Source: a virus
IMG/VR virus record: IMGVR_UViG_3300028844_004752
Span: 1-34,312 of that record
Length of the DNA: 34,312 bases
Reading direction: 5' to 3' (one strand)
The notes under the pieces are model-generated. The model made no database searches. It was not told the origin of the DNA and saw only the letters and a list, made by a program, of their open reading frames with translations. Within the stretch, counting starts at the first letter, position 1; the number at the start of each line of letters is the position of its first letter. The position numbers and the translations under genes are program-made. Below, in pieces: positions 1 through 6,623 of the stretch.

Positions 1-371
1 TTTCTACCTACAATAGATAAATTTACTAGCCCAGGTCGTTCTTCAATATGAATGCCAGTTCTAACAGGAAATTCACTTTCGCATATTTCTTTATTTAGAT
101 AACCCCACATGGTGTCAGGTAGTTTTATTGTACCTCTATGAATATTCTTACCGCGTTCCCATACATCATTACCAGAACATTGATAATTACGTTTAGTCAT
201 ACCCCAAATAACTTCACCAACTTGTTCTCGCGTCTTTTGAATATCACTACCTGTAACAAGATATACATTATTCAATGTACAAAAGTCAAAGAAGAATGAA
301 CTAAACTTTTCATCCATTTTTCCACGACTAGGTGTAAGTGTGCCATCAACATCAAAGATATAATGAATCAT
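1..371 (-). CDS. Phosphomannomutase-like HAD phosphatase/mutase (partial, N-terminal part)
   Basis: The open frame begins at ATG 371 and runs off the left edge, giving about 123 residues. The start reads MIHYIFDVDGTLTPSRG, the HAD motif I DxDGT in the form typical of eukaryotic-type phosphomannomutase (PMM/SEC53: DVDGTLT followed by P-x-R). The sequence PGLVNLSIVGR near the window edge resembles the PMM segment (N-G-M-x-N-V-S-P-x-G-R). PMM converts mannose-6-phosphate to mannose-1-phosphate, the precursor of GDP-mannose. The gene overlaps the end of the PEP carboxykinase frame by ATGA, so the two are translationally coupled. The C-terminal half is outside the window; another Cof-type HAD sugar phosphatase is possible. 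Confidence 0.72.
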   Translation of the reverse strand, partial: MIHYIFDVDGTLTPSRGKMDEKFSSFFFDFCTLNNVYLVTGSDIQKTREQVGEVIWGMTKRNYQCSGNDVWERGKNIHRGTIKLPDTMWGYLNKEICESEFPVRTGIHIEERPGLVNLSIVGR

Positions 372-589
372 ATTCTATTGCCTATCAGATCCTCTAGAGT
401 TTTTAATACTTCTTTGCTCTCGTCTTGAATATTACTTTCTATGCACATTCTAACACATTTGCGAGTAAAGTCAAGAGAAAAACGCTTTCCGTCTTTATCC
501 ATTCCAGTGTTAATCAAATATACATTACAATTATTTGCATGAATTTTTTTCATCAGCAAATCACTGTATTCTTTTACAGGTCTTGGCAT
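368..589 (-). pseudogene. C-terminal fragment of PEP carboxykinase, out of frame with the main part
   Basis: This frame encodes MPRPVKEYSDLLMKKI, then VYLINTG and FSLDFTRK. These match the C-terminal region of ATP-dependent PEP carboxykinase (E. coli: Y-A-E-V-L-V-K-R-M, YLVNTGW, and a D-T-R segment). It is separated from the rest of the enzyme (574-1611) only by a 26-bp tandem duplication at 607-658; with one copy removed, the frame reads straight through as FSPCYGSPFMPRPVKEY. The ATG at 589 is an internal methionine with no visible ribosome binding site, so it is probably not an independent gene. The protein would end soon after the TRK segment and lacks the last ~70-80 residues of the bacterial enzyme. 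Confidence 0.85.
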
Positions 590-1611
590 AAATGGTGATC
601 CATAACAGGGGCTAAATAATGGTTTGATCTGAAGGGGCTAAATAATGGTTTGATCTGATTATCACCAGCTTCTGTACCAGGCATCTGACTTGTATAGCCC
701 GTTTCAAAAAATCGTCGTACTGTGTCGCCGCTAATTTTACTGTATGGTGGAAATACACCCTTTGCGTCCATAGTTAAGAAAAATATATTATCTGGATGAT
801 CAAACTTTTGAGGACTATGATATGCGTTTTCAACACATGTAATTGGATAACTTAGTCTTGCGTTTGGCACACCTGGATTTTCTACAACTAAGCAATCTTC
901 CGATCTTGCTTTTTCAACTGCATCAAAGATTGTTTTGTGTGTTTCGGGTGTAAGTCCTTCACTCTTAGCATAACATCCAGTTTCAATCATGTTTATGCCT
1001 TGCATATCCCAATAAACTTCATCGTCACTAATCAACGCATAATTTGGATCACTACTTAATGTAGTTTTACCTGTACCACTCAAGCCAAACATTAAATTAG
1101 TAGTTGCATCATATGTAAAAGCACTACAATGCATTGGTAAAATATCATGTCTCGGCAGTTCAAATCCAATGATACCAAACACACCTTTCTTAATCTCACC
1201 AAGAAAGGTGGTTCCAGCAATAAACATGGTTTTAGTATCAAGGTTTACATAGATTTTAGGATGTGGCACTTCTAATTCTGTGTTGTGCCAAATTGTCCAA
1301 TCTGGAACATAATGCCCAAATCCTTTAGGTAGTACATCAAACATATTTTTTACAAATTGTTCATGGCGTTCATCATTAGTATATACTTGAAATCTAATAT
1401 TTGCAGATTTGAATTGTAAGGGTTTTCTATAAACTTTTTCTGTTATCATTCTAGGAAGCATTCGATCTGCAAACAAAAGATAATCGTCCATATTACCAAT
1501 CTTGCAATATTTCGGTCTTTCTTTACATAACTCTGAAGTTGCTTCTCCAAAAAAGTATTTGTTCTCTGGACTACGACCTGTTGGTTTTGTTGTAATGTTG
1601 ATATTAGTCAT
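574..1611 (-). CDS. pckA: ATP-dependent phosphoenolpyruvate carboxykinase, N-terminal and catalytic part, frameshifted near the end
   Basis: The enzyme converts oxaloacetate plus ATP to PEP, CO2 and ADP, the entry step of gluconeogenesis. From ATG 1611 (MTNINITT, one base after the metK stop) the frame gives 345 residues. Visible motifs are TGRSPENKY (11-19, substrate-binding Arg of the family), LGEIKKG (137-143, metal/substrate Lys), PMHCSA (159-164, metal-binding His), the P-loop GLSGTGKTTLS (176-186), SDDE (195-198) and ARLSYP (251-256, Arg). Compared with the ~540-residue E. coli enzyme it lacks roughly 50 N-terminal residues. After SP at 325-326 the sequence becomes unrelated for 19 residues and stops. 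The correct continuation lies in the frame 368-589. The original enzyme would be about 405 residues. Whether the break is a true mutation or an assembly error cannot be told from sequence alone. Confidence 0.88.
   Translation of the reverse strand: MTNINITTKPTGRSPENKYFFGEATSELCKERPKYCKIGNMDDYLLFADRMLPRMITEKVYRKPLQFKSANIRFQVYTNDERHEQFVKNMFDVLPKGFGHYVPDWTIWHNTELEVPHPKIYVNLDTKTMFIAGTTFLGEIKKGVFGIIGFELPRHDILPMHCSAFTYDATTNLMFGLSGTGKTTLSSDPNYALISDDEVYWDMQGINMIETGCYAKSEGLTPETHKTIFDAVEKARSEDCLVVENPGVPNARLSYPITCVENAYHSPQKFDHPDNIFFLTMDAKGVFPPYSKISGDTVRRFFETGYTSQMPGTEAGDNQIKPLFSPFRSNHYLAPVMDHHLCQDL
607..658. repeat. Perfect 26-bp tandem duplication that breaks the PEP carboxykinase frame
   Basis: Positions 607-632 and 633-658 are identical 26-bp units. 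Since 26 is not a multiple of three, the second copy shifts the frame. Removing either copy restores a continuous PEP carboxykinase from 1611 to 368 with family-like sequence across the junction (FSPCYGSPF). Confidence 0.97.
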
Positions 1612-1612
1612 A

Positions 1613-2701
1613 CTACCATCCAATCTTTTCCCATGGTACATCTTTATTGCCAAAATGACCATGTACACAATTTTCACTATACTTGTAGAAGTTGAATAAA
1701 TCAAATCTATCAATAATTCCTTTTGGAGTCAAATCAATTTCATTTCTAATAAATTTTTCTATTGATCTATTATGACCATTACTATCAATGTATATACTAG
1801 TAGGCTCTTTTACTCCAATTGCATACGATAGTTGAATATTACACCAATCAGCCATTTCATCTGCTACAATATTCTTAGCAAGCCATCGGGCAATATATGC
1901 ACCACTTCTATCTACTTTTGTAGGATCTTTTCCACTAAATGCGCCACCACCATGAGGAGCAAAACCCCCATAGGTATCAACAATGATCTTACGTCCAGTG
2001 ACGCCAGCATCGCCATCTGGACCACCGATAACAAAATTACCAGTGGGATTAAGATGCCATTTAGTATTTTCATCAATCAAATCTCCTAATACACTATGTG
2101 CCGATTGCTTAGATAATTTTCTTGCAATATCGCATTTGCCTTCATCATGCTGAGTACTGATAACAACTTGATCAATGCGTTTAATATTGCCGTCGCGCCT
2201 AGGACCATTATATTCAACACTTACTTGTGCTTTTGCATCTGGACCTAAAATTTGAGATTGGCGCCTTTGTTTATTTAACTCTTTCATGATTTCATGTGAA
2301 AAATGAATAGGCGCTGGCATCATACTTTTTGTGTGATTACACGCATATCCAAACATAATGCCTTGATCGCCTGCACCAAAATCATCTGTTCCTAGTGCAA
2401 TATCATCACTTTGCTCATGAATCTTATCAGTTATAATTACATTTTTATGATGAAAACCTTCTTGCTCATAACCTATTTCTTTTATAACATTACGGACAAT
2501 TTCGGCTCTTTTAAGAAAGCCGACGTTATAATTTTTTACTTCACCAGCAATAGTTACGGAATTTGTAGTAACTAAAGTTTCTATCGCAACACGAGTCGTT
2601 TCATTACCAGCGTGTAGTCCTGCATCTACCAATGCATCTGAGATTTGATCGGCAACTTTATCAGGATGACCTGCGCTAACACTTTCACTCGTAAAAATCA
2701 T
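1613..2701 (-). CDS. metK: S-adenosylmethionine synthetase (methionine adenosyltransferase)
   Basis: The enzyme makes S-adenosylmethionine from ATP and methionine. The 362-residue protein is close to the bacterial length (about 384) and carries all signature motifs: GHPDKVADQ (11-19), GAGDQGIMFGYA (109-120), NPTGNFVIGGPDGDAG (218-233) and GGGAFSGKDPTKVDRS (251-266). It appears intact. The start overlaps the stop of the cupin-like gene by ATGA, and the stop lies one base before the PEP carboxykinase start, so it sits inside a tightly packed operon. A phage copy would raise SAM for methylation of phage DNA or RNA or for polyamine synthesis; which of these applies is inference, and no methyltransferase is visible in the window. 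Confidence 0.95.
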   Translation of the reverse strand: MIFTSESVSAGHPDKVADQISDALVDAGLHAGNETTRVAIETLVTTNSVTIAGEVKNYNVGFLKRAEIVRNVIKEIGYEQEGFHHKNVIITDKIHEQSDDIALGTDDFGAGDQGIMFGYACNHTKSMMPAPIHFSHEIMKELNKQRRQSQILGPDAKAQVSVEYNGPRRDGNIKRIDQVVISTQHDEGKCDIARKLSKQSAHSVLGDLIDENTKWHLNPTGNFVIGGPDGDAGVTGRKIIVDTYGGFAPHGGGAFSGKDPTKVDRSGAYIARWLAKNIVADEMADWCNIQLSYAIGVKEPTSIYIDSNGHNRSIEKFIRNEIDLTPKGIIDRFDLFNFYKYSENCVHGHFGNKDVPWEKIGW

Positions 2702-2883
2702 TTATGTCCTACCGTTTCTCTTATAATATCGTTGTGATTAAACTCTGCCCAATATAATTCAAACGCAACACCCGACTCTAGGCATTCAAACTGATGATAT
2801 AGACCAGGTTTTACTTTTGTATAGTCTAAAGCACAGTTGGCTTCCAGTAACTCAGTATTACCCCAAACTTTACCTGCTTGCAT
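2698..2883 (-). CDS. Small cupin-like protein, 61 residues
   Basis: Start at ATG 2883 (MQAGKVWG) is chosen because GGAG sits six bases upstream and the ATG overlaps the aldolase stop as TAATG; an ATG at 2895 is also possible. The pattern KVWG near the start, PGLYHQFECLESG, then an aromatic strand and NDIIRETVG resembles one half of a sugar-isomerase-type cupin, whose end often reads (E/D)DI(V/I)R. It is too short for a complete double-stranded beta-helix unless it dimerises. The position between aldolase and metK, near a phosphomannomutase-like gene, makes a sugar-related role plausible, but no function is shown. Confidence 0.5.
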   Translation of the reverse strand: MQAGKVWGNTELLEANCALDYTKVKPGLYHQFECLESGVAFELYWAEFNHNDIIRETVGHK

Positions 2884-3683
2884 TATTTGCTCCATTCACT
2901 TGCAATAAAAATATTATCTATATTCTCTGCTATTTGCATAGAAAATTCTCTGTCGCTCATACTATATTGTAAACCTTCACTCAATGCTCGACTAAAACTA
3001 GCACCCATATGCTCAACTCCAGAAAGTTTTCCACAAGCTTCCTGTGTTGTGTATCCACCACTTAATGCAACAATTCTTTCAACTGAATTGTAATCATAAA
3101 GCTTTTTATACCTTGTCTTATTAGTTGGAATAGTAAGTTTTAAAATAAGCTTACCTTCAAAATCACGGCATCTATTTTGTAACTGACTTTCTAATTCAAT
3201 TTCATATGAATCTTTATTCATAATATCAATAGGAACTTCTGGTTCTACTATTGGTATAAGACCTGCGTTTGCAATTCTTTGAGCAAAAATAAATTGTTGA
3301 TCTAAAATAGGACTAACGTGCCACCTATCTTTTACAATGCTTCGCATTTTCGTGCCAACACACCCGTGTTGTAATGCAAATCGAATCATTCCATCAAGAT
3401 CAAAAACTTTTAAAGTGCCTTCTGGTGTATTGCCACTATCAACTTTTAGAATAGCGTCAATATTCTTATCATTTAAATTCTTTACTAATCCTCTTTCAAC
3501 TGAGTCTTTATAGAGAATAGCATGACTAATCTTATCTTTTGTAAAGTTAGGATCAGATACCATCCGCAATCGAAATTGATTTACTTTTTCCATCTTATCA
3601 GTTTCAGTCCACTCTTGACCATAATTATCTAAAACACCACCAGCACTACCACCGGAGTTATCCATTGCTGCAATAAAAGTCAT
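2883..3683 (-). CDS. fda: Class I fructose-1,6-bisphosphate aldolase
   Basis: The enzyme interconverts fructose-1,6-bisphosphate with glyceraldehyde-3-phosphate and dihydroxyacetone phosphate. The 266-residue protein follows the bacterial class I Fda type (Staphylococcus aureus Fda is about 296 residues). Motifs in order: FIAAMDNSGGS (3-13), AILYKDSVE (55-63), KVDSG (80-84), GTKMRS (110-115), PIVEPEV (144-150), LKLTIP (181-186, with the Schiff-base lysine at 182), VALSGGYT, and ASFSRALSEGLQ near the end. All expected catalytic residues appear present. A strong AAGGAG precedes ATG 3683. Together with PEP carboxykinase and the phosphomannomutase-like gene it suggests steering of carbon toward hexose phosphates. 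Confidence 0.93.
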   Translation of the reverse strand: MTFIAAMDNSGGSAGGVLDNYGQEWTETDKMEKVNQFRLRMVSDPNFTKDKISHAILYKDSVERGLVKNLNDKNIDAILKVDSGNTPEGTLKVFDLDGMIRFALQHGCVGTKMRSIVKDRWHVSPILDQQFIFAQRIANAGLIPIVEPEVPIDIMNKDSYEIELESQLQNRCRDFEGKLILKLTIPTNKTRYKKLYDYNSVERIVALSGGYTTQEACGKLSGVEHMGASFSRALSEGLQYSMSDREFSMQIAENIDNIFIASEWSK

Positions 3684-3693
3684 TCAAATCTCC

Positions 3694-4626
3694 TTATACA
3701 TTTCTATATGCGTATTCTATGGCTCTATCGGCTTCCACATTTAGCGGTCGCTTTTCATATCTTCTAGAACTTTCATTATCTAATTCTCTAACCAATTGTT
3801 CTATCTCAAATGCAGTTATAGGATACTCTTTCTTGATAGCGTTCATAGCAGTAGAAACCATAATCTTATAGATCATTGCATATCTTCCACTGTTATCTAT
3901 GCCTGAAATATCGAACCATTCTTTAACATGCTTTTTATTAACAAATGGACAATCTCTATATCCACTCCAATGATAGCTGGTATTTGTTTGTTTATCTTTT
4001 CTGTACTGTATTAGTTTTTCAACAGTATGTTTAGGCAGTCTATCTAAAAAGGTACTACCCACTTTTTCTTTATATGGGTGCTTTGCTATTAATTCGTCAG
4101 GATCAATATCATTGCCAGTATTACTGAATATAAAGTTGTGAGAATTAGCATAATTAGCAGGTATGTAATACATTCTAGATAAGTCTTTAGTCTGACCATC
4201 TCCGATTTCACCGAGTTCTTTGTTGAGAGCAAACCAAAAGTGTCTGATTTTAATAGCTTCAACCTCTGTAGTGAGTGGAAATACAAGTCTAAATTTTGGG
4301 TGATTAATCTTACTACTAGCAGTACTATAGCAAATGTAAGTAAAATTACCAAACCTAGAATGTAATTCACTTTCTAGATTTCCTTGAAATTCATGATCAT
4401 CAACATCAACAGCAGCCCAAGATCCCCAAGAATCAACAGCTTTGTTTGACCTAGTTGTGTTAGGTAGATAAGTAGCCGGGGATATAAGTTGTGCATCATG
4501 TTTGCCTTGTTTTTGTATCTCTGATAATTTATATAAAAAATTACTAAAGCTTTCCCACCGCAAGAAATTCATCCTGCGGTGGGTTTTGTTGTCATACAGA
4601 TTTTTAAATATAGTAAGACTATACAC
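3694..4626 (-). CDS. Archaeo-eukaryotic primase (AEP/PrimPol)-like protein
   Basis: The 310-residue protein has an AEP-like motif set: a hydrophobic strand ending in acidic residues (AAVDVDDHEF, 71-80), ICYSTASSKINHPKFRLVFPL around 98-118 (the S-x-x-x-x-H/R segment), and DLSRMYYIPANY (148-159). The C-terminal third ends KRPLNVEADRAIEYAY, like PriCT-type domains that follow AEP cores in phage and plasmid primases. This would make primers for replication or act as a lesion-tolerant polymerase. T4 itself uses the unrelated DnaG-type gp61, so this would be a different primase lineage. It lies in one operon with mazG, with no gap after it. The assignment rests on motif layout only. Confidence 0.55.
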   Translation of the reverse strand: MYSLTIFKNLYDNKTHRRMNFLRWESFSNFLYKLSEIQKQGKHDAQLISPATYLPNTTRSNKAVDSWGSWAAVDVDDHEFQGNLESELHSRFGNFTYICYSTASSKINHPKFRLVFPLTTEVEAIKIRHFWFALNKELGEIGDGQTKDLSRMYYIPANYANSHNFIFSNTGNDIDPDELIAKHPYKEKVGSTFLDRLPKHTVEKLIQYRKDKQTNTSYHWSGYRDCPFVNKKHVKEWFDISGIDNSGRYAMIYKIMVSTAMNAIKKEYPITAFEIEQLVRELDNESSRRYEKRPLNVEADRAIEYAYRNV

Positions 4627-4959
4627 TTATAAATCCGCTTCCTTTACAAAGATGCCATCAATCATTCGACCTTTACGATCTTTAATATCATTATAAGCAA
4701 CTGTTAAACACTCATTCATAGTAATATTATTACGCTTCATAATATTGATCATTACAACCATCATATCACCTAGATCATCCCGAATATCATTGCCCTTACA
4801 TACACTATCAGACAACTCTCCCAACTCTTGCATCAACTTCAAAACTTGGTCTTTGTCACTTGAGCCATCAATCAAATTACGATTTTCATGCCAATCACCA
4901 ATCTTATTGATTAGTGCCATCACGGGAAATTCGTGCGTTTTGATTTTTTTAGTTTCCAT
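4627..4959 (-). CDS. mazG: MazG-like nucleotide pyrophosphohydrolase
   Basis: The 110-residue protein has the MazG/all-alpha NTP pyrophosphatase pattern: LMQELGELSDSV (42-53, Glu45 and Glu48) followed by DDLGDMMVVM (61-70, Asp61/Asp65) on the next helix. These acidic residues bind the metal used to cleave nucleoside triphosphates to monophosphates. MazG is common in marine T4-like phages and has been proposed to act on nucleotides or alarmones. A near-perfect sigma70 promoter (4989-5017) and an AAGGAT ribosome binding site lie just upstream, so it is the first gene of an early operon that continues into the AEP-like gene. Confidence 0.88.
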   Translation of the reverse strand: METKKIKTHEFPVMALINKIGDWHENRNLIDGSSDKDQVLKLMQELGELSDSVCKGNDIRDDLGDMMVVMINIMKRNNITMNECLTVAYNDIKDRKGRMIDGIFVKEADL

Positions 4960-4988
4960 AATGTATCCTTTATTTTTATGTATATACG

Positions 4989-5017
4989 ATTATATACGAT
5001 AATATCTGATTTGTCAA
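4989..5017 (-). promoter_or_regulatory. Consensus sigma70 promoter for mazG
   Basis: On the minus strand: TTGACA (5017-5012), 17-bp spacer, TATAAT (4994-4989), a perfect match to both boxes. The -35 box contains the TGA stop of the DUF262-HNH gene (5014-5016). Transcription would start about 20 bases before the mazG ATG at 4959. Confidence 0.9.
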
Positions 5018-6549
5018 TGAATATTGTCCAAAAGACCTTCATTAACTAAATCTATAGATTGATTGGCTGTCATTCCAGTCCCTGAGGCCTGATTATTCCG
5101 AAAAATTGATCTATATTGATCACAGTCCATTGTACCCATATCACTATTATATTTTTTTCTCACCATTGCAAAATTATCATACTCAGTTAGACCACCTTTA
5201 CTATGAGCAATCTTGTGGGCTGCTTCAGCATCTGGCATCAGTAAAGCCTCTCCATCAATATAGCATTTGTAATTTTGATCACTCAACTTGCTATCTTGGT
5301 CTGAATTACTGAAACATCTAGTAGGATCTTTCCAGACAATAAGTTTATTAATATTATTTTTCCAAACTTCATGACCTCTAATCATCTCAACAAGGTAGCG
5401 TTGCTTTTTCTCATTATCAAGGCACTTCGTATAATCTCTGTAAATTTGAGATTTTGTAAGTTCGGCAGATTCAAAAGATAATGTTACAACTTCCTTATAT
5501 TTTTTATTTGCATCATTGTAATAGTCATTGTTTACCGTATTAAGAACTTGATAAAATTCCCCATAATTAATTGGCTCTAGTAAAGAACCATGATCTTGAT
5601 AATGAGCAACATATAAGGTCAATAAAAGCTGCATTTTATATTCTGGCATTTCACCACGAGATACGCCTTTATTGGCTTTCGCCATTTCATACAAAAAGTC
5701 AAAATATTTATCTACCTTTTCTGTTAAAGATTTTACTTTTTGTTCGTTCAAACCTTTATCATTATACATTTCTTCCAAACAACTGGTCTTTCTATTACAG
5801 AGTTTTATGCCTTTATAAAAGACCCAATATGTCTGAGCAACATACTCCTCAAGTTCTAATCTTTTATTAGTCTTTTTCAGCCACTTATATTTTTCATCAC
5901 TGAGGCGCTTTAATTCAAATAAATCATGTGGATTTGACATTTTTCCACCATACGTATCAAACGGTAAGCGGACTTTCTCACGAACAGCATTAGCAATTGG
6001 AATATTGCCATAAGAGTTTAGTGTTTCCATCTGATTCGGAGGAGTTGTTTTATTTAAGGTTCGCCAAACTTTACCTTTCATTTCATTAGTCATTGGACCA
6101 TATAAAGTAAAATTCAACTTAAATTGTAGAAAAGGTTCGCGTTCATCTTCAGTTAAGTCAGAATAAGATTTACCTCTAACTTTGAATTTATTGTTTTTAA
6201 AATCTCTAATTGCCCTCTTACGGTGACCACCATCAAGTGATTCCCATGCCCATTGACTTTTTTCATGCTTAACATCTACTAATGTGATAGTGCCAAGGTC
6301 AATATTCATATATAGCATTGAATCTATTATATTTACAGATTTAGCATTATCTGCTCTAATATAAACGGAAGGTCTCTGCCCAATTGGATTGCAATCAGTT
6401 TCTTGTAGAAGCCCTGTCGCGCTCAAAAATTCTTTTATTGACTCTGAATACGTTTCACGATATAAACGCCCAGTTTCATCACTTTCACTTTTTTTATTCG
6501 GACGTTTTTTCATAGGTGTCCGTATAGGTCCGTTTGGCATACAGTTCAT
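5014..6549 (-). CDS. DUF262-like protein with C-terminal HNH nuclease domain
   Basis: The 511-residue protein has a DUF262/ParB-like N-terminal domain with SLDGGHRKRAIRDF at 104-117 (the DGxxR NTP-binding motif) and the usual follow-up LNKTTPPNQMETLN. The C-terminal ~85 residues look like an HNH nuclease: CYIDG, then EAAHKIAHSKGGLTEYDN and MVRKKYNSDMG (Cys ~429, His ~445 and ~449, Asn ~459). DUF262 joined to a nuclease is the layout of GmrSD/BrxU-type modification-dependent restriction enzymes, where NTP binding controls DNA cutting. In a phage it might attack competing phage or host DNA, or be a homing-type element; this is inference. It is transcribed from its own promoter (6595-6623). Confidence 0.7.
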   Translation of the reverse strand: MNCMPNGPIRTPMKKRPNKKSESDETGRLYRETYSESIKEFLSATGLLQETDCNPIGQRPSVYIRADNAKSVNIIDSMLYMNIDLGTITLVDVKHEKSQWAWESLDGGHRKRAIRDFKNNKFKVRGKSYSDLTEDEREPFLQFKLNFTLYGPMTNEMKGKVWRTLNKTTPPNQMETLNSYGNIPIANAVREKVRLPFDTYGGKMSNPHDLFELKRLSDEKYKWLKKTNKRLELEEYVAQTYWVFYKGIKLCNRKTSCLEEMYNDKGLNEQKVKSLTEKVDKYFDFLYEMAKANKGVSRGEMPEYKMQLLLTLYVAHYQDHGSLLEPINYGEFYQVLNTVNNDYYNDANKKYKEVVTLSFESAELTKSQIYRDYTKCLDNEKKQRYLVEMIRGHEVWKNNINKLIVWKDPTRCFSNSDQDSKLSDQNYKCYIDGEALLMPDAEAAHKIAHSKGGLTEYDNFAMVRKKYNSDMGTMDCDQYRSIFRNNQASGTGMTANQSIDLVNEGLLDNIH

Positions 6550-6594
6550 GATTTTCTCTTTTCATATAATTTGCATGATTCTATTTACTATTAC

Positions 6595-6623
6595 ATAGTA
6601 GCATAACCATGCTTCATTGTCAA
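6595..6623 (-). promoter_or_regulatory. Sigma70 promoter for the DUF262-HNH gene
   Basis: On the minus strand: TTGACA (6623-6618), 17-bp spacer, TACTAT (6600-6595). The -35 box contains the TGA stop codon of the gp43 polymerase gene (6620-6622). The leader to ATG 6549 is about 40 bases. Confidence 0.82.

Noticed and set aside
607-658. Programmed frameshift as explanation of the split PEP carboxykinase
   Set aside because: No slippery heptamer with downstream structure is needed or seen; a perfect 26-bp duplication fully explains the split, and the shifted tail is unlike the family.
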